Below are positions 7,137 to 16,302 of a stretch of 64,000 nucleotides of DNA, in pieces. The stretch is from Plantibacter flavus. GTDB lineage: Bacteria > Actinomycetota > Actinomycetes > Actinomycetales > Microbacteriaceae. The DNA is taken from contig NZ_CP019402.1 of the NCBI RefSeq assembly GCF_002024505.1, forward strand, positions 3,348,001 through 3,412,000, written 5' to 3'. How positions within the stretch are numbered: position 1 is the stretch's first letter; the number at the start of each line of letters is the position of its first letter. The position numbers were made by a program, and so were the translations under genes. Below the pieces are notes generated by a model. It searched no databases. It was not told the origin of the DNA and saw only the letters and a list, made by a program, of their open reading frames with translations.

Positions 7137-9026
7137 ATGCCAGACCACTCCCGAGCCCCGCTGCCGTTCCAGGTCGACCTCCGCGGAGTCGTCGACCTGC
7201 TGAGCCGCCACATCTACTCGGGACCGCGCGTCTACCTCCGCGAGCTCCTGCAGAACGGACGCGACGCCGTCGCAGCCCGTCGCGCCGACGACCCGACGGC
7301 GCCTCCCGGCAGACTCCTCATCACCCCGCACGTGCCGCCGTCCGGCTCGGAGGCGGGCTCGCCGTTCCGATTCCGCGACGACGGTGTCGGGCTCACCCGC
7401 GACGAGGCCGCAGAACTCCTGGCGACGGTCGGCCGCAGCTCCAAGCGCGGCGACCTCGACGAACTCCGGCGCGGCGACTACCTCGGCCGGTTCGGCATCG
7501 GTCTGCTGAGCTGCTTCATGGTGGCCGACACCATCACCGTCCGCAGCCGCTCGGCTCGTGGCGGTCCGGCCATCGAGTGGATCGGCGACGCCGACGGCAC
7601 GTTCACGATCCGAGAACTCGGCGACGCCGCGACCGCCGCCATGCCGATCGGCTCCGAGGTCGTCCTCGATCCACGCATCGACGGTCCGATGCACGACGGC
7701 AGTCTGCTCGGGCACGGTTCGGTGCTCGGCCTCGCCACGACGTTCGGACGCTTCCTCGACCTCGACGTCGAGGTGGTCGATCCCTCCGCCCCCGACCACC
7801 CGGTGCGCATCAACGTCGACCCGGTGTTCCGGACGGCTGAGGCGACGACCCGCGAGGCGCTCCTGGCGTTCGGGGAGGACCTCCTCGGGACGCGCCCGTT
7901 CGACGCCGTCGAGATCGTGGTGCCCGGCACCGGCACCCGGGGCACCGCCTTCGTCCTCCCCTCACCGCCTCCGCCGGGCGCCCGGCAGGCGAGCCGCGTC
8001 TACCTCGGCGGCATGCTGCTGAGCGAACAGATCGACGACCTGCTGCCCGAGTGGGCGTTCTTCGTCCGCTGCATCGTCGACACGACGGGGCTCCGCCCGA
8101 CGGCTTCGCGCGAGCAGCTCGTGCAGGACGACGCGTTGGAGTTCACCCGCGAGGCCATCGGAGCAACCCTGCGACGGTGGATCCTCGACCTCGCCCGTCA
8201 ACGGCCGCACCGACTCCAGGAGTTCATCGGCGTCCACCAGCTCGGCATCAAGGCGATCGCCGCGCACGACGACGACCTCGCGAGCGCCGTGGTCCGGTGG
8301 CTCCCGATCGAGACCTCCGCCGGCACGACGACCATCGACGAACATCTGTCGCAGACGGGCGTCATCCGGTACACGGCATCCCGCGACGAGTTCCGTCAGA
8401 TCGCCGCGGTCGTCGATCCGGCGTCACCGATCGTCAACGGCGGGTACGTGTACGACCAGGAGATCCTGGAGCGGCTGCCCCACCTGATCGACGGCGTTCG
8501 GGTCGAGCGGGTGACGGTGGCCGACGAGCTCGACAACCTCGAGCCGCCCCACCTGGACGACCTCGCCGCGACGACGGCACTCGAGGACCGCGCCAGTCGT
8601 GTGCTCGCCGAGGTGGAGTGCCGGGTCTCGGTCCGCCGGTACCGGCCGGACGACCTCGCCGCGCTGTACGTCGCCGACCCGTCCGTGCTCCGACGGCTCG
8701 AGCGGCACCGGGCCGCCTCGGTCGCGCCGGGTATCTGGTCGCAGGTCGTCGGGGCCGTCGACTCCTTCCTCGCCGACGCCGGCCCGGGAGGTGCTGAGGC
8801 CGACACCGCCGCCCGGCTCTGCCTCAACTGGAACGCGGCGCTCGTCCGCCACTTGGCGACCCTCGACGACGACCTCGTGTTCGAGCGCAGCATCCAACTG
8901 CTCTACGTACAGGCGCTCCTCGCCGGGCACCGCCCCCTCGAAGCACGCGACCGCCGCATGCTCGACGCAGCCATGACCGACCTGATCGGCCTCAGTGTCG
9001 GTCTCGACGACAAGGAACTCCGATGA
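7137..9026 (+). CDS. HSP90-family chaperone-like ATPase
   Basis: 629-residue HSP90-like protein, close to HtpG in length. The GHKL ATPase motifs are visible: RELLQNGRDAV (Glu36, Asn40), FRDDGVGL (Asp81/82) and GRFGIGLLSCF (117-127). The middle domain keeps the HSP90 pattern VDTTGLRPTASREQL (residues about 320-334). The C-terminal block LCLNWNAALVRHLA...LLYVQALLAGHRPL may be the dimerisation region. The start is the ATG at 7137 with GGAAGAGAG upstream. The stop overlaps the start of the TPR-like gene by 4 bp (ATGA), so the two are translationally coupled. It differs from canonical HtpG in several motifs and is probably a specialised actinobacterial paralogue. Clients are unknown. Confidence 0.85.
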   Translation: MPDHSRAPLPFQVDLRGVVDLLSRHIYSGPRVYLRELLQNGRDAVAARRADDPTAPPGRLLITPHVPPSGSEAGSPFRFRDDGVGLTRDEAAELLATVGRSSKRGDLDELRRGDYLGRFGIGLLSCFMVADTITVRSRSARGGPAIEWIGDADGTFTIRELGDAATAAMPIGSEVVLDPRIDGPMHDGSLLGHGSVLGLATTFGRFLDLDVEVVDPSAPDHPVRINVDPVFRTAEATTREALLAFGEDLLGTRPFDAVEIVVPGTGTRGTAFVLPSPPPPGARQASRVYLGGMLLSEQIDDLLPEWAFFVRCIVDTTGLRPTASREQLVQDDALEFTREAIGATLRRWILDLARQRPHRLQEFIGVHQLGIKAIAAHDDDLASAVVRWLPIETSAGTTTIDEHLSQTGVIRYTASRDEFRQIAAVVDPASPIVNGGYVYDQEILERLPHLIDGVRVERVTVADELDNLEPPHLDDLAATTALEDRASRVLAEVECRVSVRRYRPDDLAALYVADPSVLRRLERHRAASVAPGIWSQVVGAVDSFLADAGPGGAEADTAARLCLNWNAALVRHLATLDDDLVFERSIQLLYVQALLAGHRPLEARDRRMLDAAMTDLIGLSVGLDDKELR

Positions 9027-11905
9027 CCGACACCACCGCCACCCCCGTGAACGACATCGATCCCGACGCGAGCGTCCAGGACCTCCTCGAGGAGGCCGAC
9101 ACCCTGCCGTGTGGTCCCGCCGAGCGAGCCCTGCTCGACGAGGCGCTCCGGCGAGCCGAGGCCGCCGGCGACGAGGAGGCCGCGTACGCGACCCGCATGC
9201 GGTTGACCCAGTCGGCGCACATGACGGGCGACACCGACGCCATGTTCAGCTCCTTCGGCTGGTGCGTCGGCAAGCACGACGCAGACCCGGAGCGCTTCCC
9301 GATCACGGTCGACGGCTGCGACCTGCTGTTCCAGTACAAGTGGATGGCCGGCCGGCTGTCGACGAACCCGACCTTCTCGCTCGCGCAGATCGAGGCCATG
9401 CACGAGGACATGCGCGCGCGGTACGCGGCAGCGGGCGCCACGATGAGCGGCGTGGTGCAGTCGCAGTTCCACATCGCGACGGTGACCGGTCGCCTCGACG
9501 AGGCCGCCGCGTTCCTGGAACGCCGCTCGACCATCGAGGACGACCGGTACAGCCACTGCGAAGCGTGCGTGCGCAATGAGGACGCCTGGTTCTACCAGCT
9601 CCGCGGGCACGACGACGACGCGATCCGGATCTACGACGAGATGTTCGAGAACCGCATGAGCTGTGGCGAGGAACCGGAGACGAGCGAGGCACAGGCGCTC
9701 CTCCCCTACCTCCGCGCCGGCCGGTTCGACGACGCCAAGGCGGCGCACCAGCGCAGCTACCGGGTCGCCCGTTCCAACGCCGACGGATTCGGCATCATCG
9801 CCGACCACCTCGTGTTCTGCGCCGTCACGGGCAACGAGGCGCGCGGCCTGGCGATGCTCGAACGCCACCTGCCGACCCTCGTCAACGATCCCATCAACCT
9901 GTCCGGGCACGCCGACGGGCTCATCGCAGTCGGCGTCCTGCTGGATGCCGTCGCCCGAGCCGGTCACGGTGATCTGCCCGTCCGCGGTGCCGACGCCCCG
10001 GACCTCGCCCGGTACCTCGGCACCGAGTCGACCGACGCCGCCGACTGGACCGTCACCGCGGTCGCGGCGCGCGCCTGGGCGGCCGCCGAGCACCTGACCC
10101 GTGCCTTCGACGAACGCAACGGCAACGGCTTCCGTACCGAGCGACTCGAGGCCGCGCGGGCACTCGCGACCGAACACTGGGACGTCCCGCTGTCGGTCGA
10201 GGGGTTCGCAGCCCCGGTCGCCGAACCGGAACCGGCGACCACGGCCGCCGAGTGGCGTGAACGGACCTCCGCACTCCTGCAGAGCGCCGACCCACGCGGT
10301 GCGATCGTCGCCGCCGAGCAGGGCCTCGCGCTCCTCGCGGACGACGCGGATCCCGACGAGAACCTCCGCGCCGGGCTCCTGGGCGCGATCGCGCAGGCAG
10401 CGGTCATCGAGGGTGACGACGACCGCGCTGCGACGGCCTGGGCCGACCGCGGTGCGGCGCTCCGCGCGGCCGGACGCATCGCGGTCGCCGACGTCGAGGC
10501 CCGCTTCGGCGTGGCCCTCCTTGGCACGGCGACCGAGGACCGGCTCACCCTTCTGCTCGCCGAGCTCGACGACGCGCGTCTCGTCCCCGTCGACGCGGAC
10601 CGGCTCATCCACACGCTCGTCGTCACCGCACGCCATGCGTTCGAGCTGGCGGGAGCGCAGACCGAGCAGGAGTCCGCGGAACGGTTCATGGGGATCGCCG
10701 ACCGGCTCGCGGGTGAGGCCGTGCTCGCCGCCGCGGTCGACGACCCGGGCGAGGCAGGCCCACCGGCCCGCCTCCTGCACGCGCACCTCTTCGCCGTGAC
10801 CGGCCGGATCGAGGAGGCGGCAGAGCTCCTCGACCCGCTCCTCGAGCCCGGGCAGCGGGCGTCGGTCCGCCTCCCGGCCTTGACGCTCCGCACCCGGATG
10901 CTCGGCGGGGCAGGGGCCTTCGTCGAGGGGGTCGCGCTCGCCGACGAGCTCGTCGCGCTCCAGACCCTCCTCGGCAACCGGCTCGGCATCATCCAGGCGT
11001 GCACCCTCTCCGCGGCCCTCCTGAGCGACGCCGACCGCGATCGCGAGGCCGCGGCTCGCATGCAGCTCGCGATCACCCACGCGAAGCGGGCGGAGTACGC
11101 CGACCTCGACTCGCTGACGCTCCAACTCGCGCGGTACCTCCAGTTCGCGGGCGATGCCGCCACGGCGCTCGAGCACTACGACGAGGTCTACCAAGCGAAG
11201 CGTGAGCACGCCGCGCCGGGTGAGCTCGCGGACCTGCTCGCCAACATGGGTGAGGCCGCGCGCATGATCGGTGAACACGGCATGGCGTACGGCGTGTGGC
11301 GCGCCGCGATCGACGACGCCGCGTCCGTCGGGAACGACCAAGTGGTCATCCGCACCGGCTTCGGGTTGAGCACGCTCCTCATCCAGTTCGAGGACGACGA
11401 CGCGATCGAGGTCATCGACCAGGCACTCGCCGCCGCTCGGCGCCTGGGCGACCCGCAGCTCCTCATCCAGGCGCTCCAGCGCGCGGCGAGCGCACGGGCG
11501 GCCTTCAGCGACGACACCGGGCTGCCGCTCTACTCGGAGGCTCGTGACATCGCCTCGGCGCACGAGGCGGCGTGGCTCGTGGCCGACATCACCGATTCGG
11601 AGGCCCGCTCGCTCGGAGCGCTCGGACGCGCCGACGAAGCGACGGCGACGGCTCGGCTCGCCGCCGCGGGGTTCGTGGCCGCCGGTGACGAGAACGGGGC
11701 GGCGGTGGCCGAGGTGTTCGCGGCGAGGTCCCGGGTCGCCGTCGACGACCACGCCGGTGCCGTCGACCTGTTCCGTTCGGCTCGCGGACGCCTCCCTGCA
11801 GGCTCGCCCGACTGGACGACGGTCACGGCCGAGCTCGCGGACGCGTACGAGCGATTGGAGCAGCACACCGATGCGGCACTGCTCCGGGCCGAGATCGAGG
11901 AGTGA
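9023..11905 (+). CDS. Large alpha-helical TPR-like protein coupled to HSP90
   Basis: 960-residue acidic, alanine-rich protein made largely of helix pairs that resemble tetratricopeptide repeats. Clear examples are LADLLANMGEAARMIGEHGMA, TALEHYDEVYQAKREHA and the C-terminal WTTVTAELADAYERLEQHTDA. No catalytic motif, signal peptide or membrane segment is seen. The start ATG overlaps the HSP90 stop. Eukaryotic HSP90 works with TPR co-chaperones, so a chaperone-adaptor role is an attractive inference, but the bacterial HSP90 here ends in DDKELR and lacks the MEEVD tail those TPRs bind. The first third has Cys residues (GWCV, SHCEACVRNED) that might bind metal. Confidence 0.75.
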   Translation: MTDTTATPVNDIDPDASVQDLLEEADTLPCGPAERALLDEALRRAEAAGDEEAAYATRMRLTQSAHMTGDTDAMFSSFGWCVGKHDADPERFPITVDGCDLLFQYKWMAGRLSTNPTFSLAQIEAMHEDMRARYAAAGATMSGVVQSQFHIATVTGRLDEAAAFLERRSTIEDDRYSHCEACVRNEDAWFYQLRGHDDDAIRIYDEMFENRMSCGEEPETSEAQALLPYLRAGRFDDAKAAHQRSYRVARSNADGFGIIADHLVFCAVTGNEARGLAMLERHLPTLVNDPINLSGHADGLIAVGVLLDAVARAGHGDLPVRGADAPDLARYLGTESTDAADWTVTAVAARAWAAAEHLTRAFDERNGNGFRTERLEAARALATEHWDVPLSVEGFAAPVAEPEPATTAAEWRERTSALLQSADPRGAIVAAEQGLALLADDADPDENLRAGLLGAIAQAAVIEGDDDRAATAWADRGAALRAAGRIAVADVEARFGVALLGTATEDRLTLLLAELDDARLVPVDADRLIHTLVVTARHAFELAGAQTEQESAERFMGIADRLAGEAVLAAAVDDPGEAGPPARLLHAHLFAVTGRIEEAAELLDPLLEPGQRASVRLPALTLRTRMLGGAGAFVEGVALADELVALQTLLGNRLGIIQACTLSAALLSDADRDREAAARMQLAITHAKRAEYADLDSLTLQLARYLQFAGDAATALEHYDEVYQAKREHAAPGELADLLANMGEAARMIGEHGMAYGVWRAAIDDAASVGNDQVVIRTGFGLSTLLIQFEDDDAIEVIDQALAAARRLGDPQLLIQALQRAASARAAFSDDTGLPLYSEARDIASAHEAAWLVADITDSEARSLGALGRADEATATARLAAAGFVAAGDENGAAVAEVFAARSRVAVDDHAGAVDLFRSARGRLPAGSPDWTTVTAELADAYERLEQHTDAALLRAEIEE

Positions 11906-11909
11906 TCGG

Positions 11910-11948
11910 GACCGTCCTCAGCGCGCCGACGGCACCGCGAGGACGGTC
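11910..11948. terminator. Bidirectional terminator-like hairpin
   Basis: GACCGTCCTC (11910-11919) pairs perfectly with GAGGACGGTC (11939-11948). It lies between the convergent TPR-like gene and the cyclase gene. No T-tract is present, as is common in high-GC actinobacteria. Confidence 0.6.
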
Positions 11949-11960
11949 TTCGGACCGCGC

Positions 11961-12941
11961 CTAGGGCAGTCGCGCGAAGGCGCGGACGGGGAAGGTCGCG
12001 AAGTCCTCGACGAGCGGTGGCGTCGCGGTGAAGGCGGCGCCGCTCGCGGGGAGCTGCTCGAGCCCGGTGAGGTGCTCGACCACCTGGATCCCGGCTTCGA
12101 GGAGCAGCGAGTGGGCGGGGCGCGCGCCACCGGATCCCGGCTCGGTGTCGTCGATGTTGATGGAGTCGATGCCGACCAGCACCACGCCCTGCTCGACGAG
12201 GTACCGCACCCCGTCCTCGGCGAGGTAGGGAGCGTCCTTCGTGTAGGCCTCGGTCGCGAAGTGGCGGTCCCACCCGGTGTGCAGGAGGACGGCGGTCCCG
12301 CGCAGCTCGCGGTCGAGGAAGACGTTCGCACCGATGCCGCGTTCCGTTGAGTCCTGGAGGTGGAACACCTCGGCCGGGAGGTCGACGAGCTGCTCGAGCG
12401 TCAGGCTCGCGAGGTCGTCGCCGCCGGCGTAGCGGTGGTACGGGCTGTCGAGGTAGGTGCCGGTGTTGCCGACCATCTCGATGATGTCCATCGCGAACTC
12501 GGTGCCCTCGGCGTACTTCGGGCGAGAGTCCTCTCGGGTGAGGAACGGACGGATCACGGGCTCCGGCAACCCCGGGTAGGTGCGGAGGCCGGCACGGATC
12601 GGGTGGCTGAGTTCGACGAGCGCGCCCTCCGGACGGGGGCGCACGGCGTTCGCATGCGCTGCGCTGTCCGGGACCTCGAGCCCGGCCGCCGCAGCCGCCG
12701 CCAGGATCCCGCGGGAGCCCTTGTGCTGCTCGCGCACGATCTCCAGCTTGGTGATGCGGATCTCGCCGACCATCGCGAGACCGAGGTGCGTGACGAGCAG
12801 CCGACCGACCTCCTGCTGCTGCGCCTTCCCCTTCGCCTGCGCGATGGCGGGCGGCAGGTCGAGGCGGAAGTCCTCGACGGCGAGACCGCCGCCGTTCAGG
12901 AAGCTGACGGTGGCATCGAGGACGGCGCGTTGTTCGGTCAT
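11961..12941 (-). CDS. Cyclase-family metal-dependent hydrolase (kynurenine-formamidase-like) with N-terminal extension
   Basis: 326-residue protein. Residues about 105-326 are a cyclase-family fold (PF04199 type): ELSHPIRAGLRTYPGLPEP, then NTGTYLDSPYH, then GVDSINIDD-like IDSINIDDTEP. The family motif HxGTHxDxPxH is here N-T-G-T-Y-L-D-S-P-Y-H, so two metal-ligand histidines are replaced, whereas the Asp and last His remain. The first 100 residues (SFLNGGGLAVEDFRLDLPPAIAQAKG...) form an extra domain that I do not recognise. The start is the ATG at 12941; upstream codons lack a ribosome site. The substrate is unknown; ring opening of a lactone or amide is the usual chemistry. It is convergent with the TPR-like gene. 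Confidence 0.75.
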   Translation of the reverse strand: MTEQRAVLDATVSFLNGGGLAVEDFRLDLPPAIAQAKGKAQQQEVGRLLVTHLGLAMVGEIRITKLEIVREQHKGSRGILAAAAAAGLEVPDSAAHANAVRPRPEGALVELSHPIRAGLRTYPGLPEPVIRPFLTREDSRPKYAEGTEFAMDIIEMVGNTGTYLDSPYHRYAGGDDLASLTLEQLVDLPAEVFHLQDSTERGIGANVFLDRELRGTAVLLHTGWDRHFATEAYTKDAPYLAEDGVRYLVEQGVVLVGIDSINIDDTEPGSGGARPAHSLLLEAGIQVVEHLTGLEQLPASGAAFTATPPLVEDFATFPVRAFARLP

Positions 12942-13086
12942 GCCCTCATTCTGACGGGTGCCGCGAACCCTGCCGAGGGATTCCCGGCCATGGGCCACCG
13001 ATATCCGGCCACGACCGTGCGGTTCCGTCGACTGGACGGCTGAGTGCACTCCACAAGCAGCCCTCATGAGGCTTTTGTACACAGGG

Positions 13087-13127
13087 CTTGCATATCACAT
13101 ATCTCATGCCTATCCTCGATATGCAAG
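13087..13127. promoter_or_regulatory. Inverted repeat operator before the fucosidase operon
   Basis: CTTGCATATC (13087-13096) and GATATGCAAG (13118-13127) are exact 10-bp inverted arms with a 21-bp spacer, 40-80 bp before the first gene of the operon. The AT-rich ATATC tracts may also contain the -10 region. The arms could be two sites for one repressor or one widely spaced site. No regulator gene is adjacent. Confidence 0.6.
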
Positions 13128-13166
13128 GACGGCTGACGAACCCGTCCGCGGACGAGGAGAGCCCCC

Positions 13167-14519
13167 ATGAAGCACCAACGAACCCTGTCGATCGCCGCTG
13201 CAGCCGCCACGCTGGTCGCGCTCTCCGCGTGCACGGGCGACGCCGGGGGCGAGCGTGTCGGTCGCTGCACGATCGCCGACGAATTCGCCGCTGGCACGCC
13301 GGTCGACGCGACGCCGTCCGGCGAGATCACCTTCCAGACCACCGCGCTGAAGGCCTCGTTCTCCGAGTACTTCACCGAGCTCATCGAGGACTTCGAGGCC
13401 GCCTACCCCGGCACGACCGTCATCTGGGAGGACGACCCTGGCGACGGCAGCTTCGCCACTCGGCTCGTCGCGGACGCGCAGGCGTGCTCGCTGGCGGACG
13501 TCGTGAACATGCCGCTCGCCACTGCCGGCGGGCTCCGCGAACAGGGCTTCCTCGCCGACCTCGACGCCGCGTCACCGGGCATCGGCGCCGACTTCATCCC
13601 GAGCCTGTGGGACAGCCTGGTCCTCCCCGGTGACGACCACCACTACGTACTCCCCTGGTACTGGGGCCTCATCGGCCTCCAGACGTACAACACCGAGCTC
13701 ATGCAGCGCGCCGGGCTCGACCCGGAGCAGCCGCCGACCACCTTCGAGGAACTCTTCGACGCGGCCGATCAGGTCGCCGAACGGTCGAACGGCGAGTTCA
13801 GTGCCTTCTCCGCGAGTCTCGGTCTGCGACTCCCGCTCGAGTGGCAGCTGCAGGAGGCCGAGGTCATCGCCGACGACGGTTCGGCGTTCGTCTTCGCCGA
13901 CGATCCGGCCGTGCAGGAGTGGACCGAGCGCATGACGCGACTCGCGCTGGCCGGCGGCATCCCGAAGGACTCGATCGCGTCCGACGACGAGCCCACCGCC
14001 CTGTTCACCCAGGGCGCGACCGTCTGGGGCTCACCGAACGCCTCGTCGCTCCGGTACGTGCAGGAGGGCAACCCGGGCGTGTACGAGCACGTGGGCGTCT
14101 CGTCCCTCCTCGACCGCCGCGGCACGGCGATCGCCGAGGTGCAGACCATCGGTGTCCCGAGCACGAGCACCAACCCGGCCACCGCCATCGCGTTCGCGCG
14201 GTTCCTCCTCGCCGCCGAGCAGCAGAACCGCTTCATCAGCGACCCGCGCATCCAGAACTTTCCGAGCACCACCGAGTCGCTTGGCATCCCGAAGCTCACG
14301 GACATCACCGGCACCGCACCCATCGACGAGGCGAACCGTCTCGCCGTCGAGCTCGCCGACGAAGCGGAGATCGTCACCATCGTGCAGTGGAGCGACGCGG
14401 TCGCGAACGCGGTCAACGCCGAGCTCCAGCTGGCGCTCACCGGGAAGAAGGCGCCGCGTGAGGCGCTCCAGGCCGCCCAGGACGCGGCCAACCGGGTCAT
14501 CGGAGCCGATGCTCGATGA
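13167..14519 (+). CDS. ABC sugar-binding lipoprotein (fucosidase operon)
   Basis: 450-residue family-1 extracellular solute-binding protein. The signal peptide ends in the lipobox LSAC (Cys22), so it is anchored on the outer face of the membrane. The mature part begins with a short insert (TGDAGGERVGRCTIADEF) before the typical GEITFQTTALKASFSEYF strand. The start is the ATG at 13167 with GGAG 7-10 bp upstream. It is first in a four-gene coupled operon with two permeases and an alpha-L-fucosidase, so fucosylated oligosaccharides are the likely ligand (inference). No ATPase is encoded nearby; a shared MsiK-like ATPase elsewhere is the usual arrangement in actinobacteria. Confidence 0.9.
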   Translation: MKHQRTLSIAAAAATLVALSACTGDAGGERVGRCTIADEFAAGTPVDATPSGEITFQTTALKASFSEYFTELIEDFEAAYPGTTVIWEDDPGDGSFATRLVADAQACSLADVVNMPLATAGGLREQGFLADLDAASPGIGADFIPSLWDSLVLPGDDHHYVLPWYWGLIGLQTYNTELMQRAGLDPEQPPTTFEELFDAADQVAERSNGEFSAFSASLGLRLPLEWQLQEAEVIADDGSAFVFADDPAVQEWTERMTRLALAGGIPKDSIASDDEPTALFTQGATVWGSPNASSLRYVQEGNPGVYEHVGVSSLLDRRGTAIAEVQTIGVPSTSTNPATAIAFARFLLAAEQQNRFISDPRIQNFPSTTESLGIPKLTDITGTAPIDEANRLAVELADEAEIVTIVQWSDAVANAVNAELQLALTGKKAPREALQAAQDAANRVIGADAR

Positions 14520-15427
14520 CGACCGCGATCCACCTCAACGGGGCGGCGCGCTACCGACCGCCCTGGGTGCCGCTGCTGTGGTGCGCACCCGCGCTGCTCA
14601 TGATCACCATCTGGAGCGTCGGGCCCTTCGTCGGGACCATCGCGCTGTCGTTCACCGACACCTCCCCGCTCGGCATGGGTGGAGCCTTCGTCGGCCTCGA
14701 CAACTACCGCTCGATCCTGCAGGATCCCGCGTTCTGGTCCGCGACCGGCAACAGCGTGCTGTACGCGGTCATCGCCGTCCCGTTGCTGGTCGTCCTCCCG
14801 TTGCTGCTCGCGCAGCTCGTCCACACCCGGCTCCCCGGGATGGGGTTCTTCCGCTCCGCCTACGCGGCTCCGATCGTGGCGTCCGTCGTCGCGGTCGGGC
14901 TGGTCTGGCAGAACCTCCTCGGTGAACAGGGGCCCGTGAACACGGTGCTCCAACGGGTCGGTCTCATCCAGCAGGCGGTGCCGTTCCTCTCCGAGGGGTC
15001 GCTCATCCTGCTCAGCGCCATCGCCCTCACGGTGTGGCGTGGGCTCGGGTGGTATCTGATCTTCTACCTGGCGGCGCTCTCCAACATCCCCCGTGAGCTG
15101 TACGAGGCGGCGGAACTCGACGGCGCCGGCCCGACACGACGGTTCCTCACCATCTCGGTGCCGGGCACCCGCCTCACGATGCTCCTCGTCGGGCTCCTCG
15201 CCGGCATCGGGTCGCTCCGCGTGTTCAGCGAGGTCTACCTGCTCGGCGGCGCCACCGGTGGCCCGGGAGGCGAAGCGCGGACACTCCCGTTCTTCATCCG
15301 CGACGCAGCGCTCGACCCGCTCACCGGCAACGCGGGCTACGGCGCGGCCGTGAGCGTGGCGCTCTTCACGCTCACCGCCGTGTTCGCCGTGCTGGCTCAG
15401 CGCTTCGGCGGGGAGCGGGACGCATGA
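14516..15427 (+). CDS. ABC sugar transporter permease, MalF/UgpA type
   Basis: 303-residue inner-membrane permease of a carbohydrate-uptake (CUT1) system, with six predicted membrane segments. The ATPase-contact EAA loop reads ELYEAAELDGAGPTRRF near residues 197-213. The start ATG overlaps the binding-protein stop (ATGA) and its own stop overlaps the next start in the same way. It works with the adjacent permease and binding protein. Confidence 0.92.
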   Translation: MTTAIHLNGAARYRPPWVPLLWCAPALLMITIWSVGPFVGTIALSFTDTSPLGMGGAFVGLDNYRSILQDPAFWSATGNSVLYAVIAVPLLVVLPLLLAQLVHTRLPGMGFFRSAYAAPIVASVVAVGLVWQNLLGEQGPVNTVLQRVGLIQQAVPFLSEGSLILLSAIALTVWRGLGWYLIFYLAALSNIPRELYEAAELDGAGPTRRFLTISVPGTRLTMLLVGLLAGIGSLRVFSEVYLLGGATGGPGGEARTLPFFIRDAALDPLTGNAGYGAAVSVALFTLTAVFAVLAQRFGGERDA

Positions 15428-16302
15428 TCGCGCACATCGGGCAGCCACCCGCGCGACCACTCCTGCGGCGTCGGCGTCGGCGCTGGTCGAGGACGACACC
15501 GGTGCGGTACGCGCTCCTGCTCCTCGTGCTGCTCATCTCCGTCGGCCCGCTGCTGTGGCAGTTCCTGTCGTCGCTCAAGGGCTCAGGCGAAGCACTCTTC
15601 GGGCGCGACACCACCCTGTTCCCCCAGTCGCCGACGCTCGACGCCTACGTCACGATCTTCCGGCAGATCCCCATGGACGCCTACCTGACAAACAGCGCGA
15701 TCGTCTGCGCGCTCACCATCGCCTCCCAGGTGGTGCTGCCGACCGCAGCCGGCTACATGCTCTCCCGACGCGGCTGGCGCGGGCGGCGGGTCACCTTCAC
15801 CGTGCTGATCGTGTCGATGGTCGTGCCCTTCGAGTCGATCATGGTGTCGCTCTTCCTCCTGACCCAGGAGCTCGGCCTGCTCGACACCCTCGTCGGCGCA
15901 TGGCTCCCCGGTGCTGTCTCCGCGATGAACGTCCTCATCATGCGGGCCGCGTTCACGGCGGTGCCCGACGAGATCGAGGACGCCGCCTTCCTCGACGGAG
16001 CCTCGGAGTGGCAGCGGTTCACCGCCCTCTTCCTGCCGTCGTCCATCGGCGCGATGCTCGTCGTCGTCGTCAACTCCTTCATCACCGCCTGGGACGACTT
16101 CCTCTGGCCGCTCCTCGTCCTGCGGAGCGAGTCGTCGTTCACCGTCTCGCTCGGACTCGCACGACTCTCGGCGTCGTCGTTCGGGTTCGACCCCAGGGTC
16201 GTGATGGCCGGATCCATCATCGCCGTCGTCCCGGTCCTCGTGGTGTTCATCGTGCTGCAACGATGGTTCCACCGAGGCGTCGCAGCAGGAGGAGTCAAGT
16301 GA
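15424..16302 (+). CDS. ABC sugar transporter permease, MalG/UgpE type
   Basis: 292-residue second permease of the CUT1 system, with six predicted membrane segments. The EAA loop reads EIEDAAFLDGASEWQRF. A basic N-terminus (RPLLRRRRRRWSR) keeps it cytosolic before helix 1. Its stop overlaps the GTG start of the fucosidase by 3 bases within GTGA, so all four genes are translationally coupled. Confidence 0.92.
   Translation: MIAHIGQPPARPLLRRRRRRWSRTTPVRYALLLLVLLISVGPLLWQFLSSLKGSGEALFGRDTTLFPQSPTLDAYVTIFRQIPMDAYLTNSAIVCALTIASQVVLPTAAGYMLSRRGWRGRRVTFTVLIVSMVVPFESIMVSLFLLTQELGLLDTLVGAWLPGAVSAMNVLIMRAAFTAVPDEIEDAAFLDGASEWQRFTALFLPSSIGAMLVVVVNSFITAWDDFLWPLLVLRSESSFTVSLGLARLSASSFGFDPRVVMAGSIIAVVPVLVVFIVLQRWFHRGVAAGGVK

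Noticed and set aside
8903..11866. 987-codon open frame antisense to the TPR-like gene
   Set aside because: Arg/Gly/Val-rich composition with no domain pattern; a mirror of GC-skewed codon use in the real gene on the other strand.
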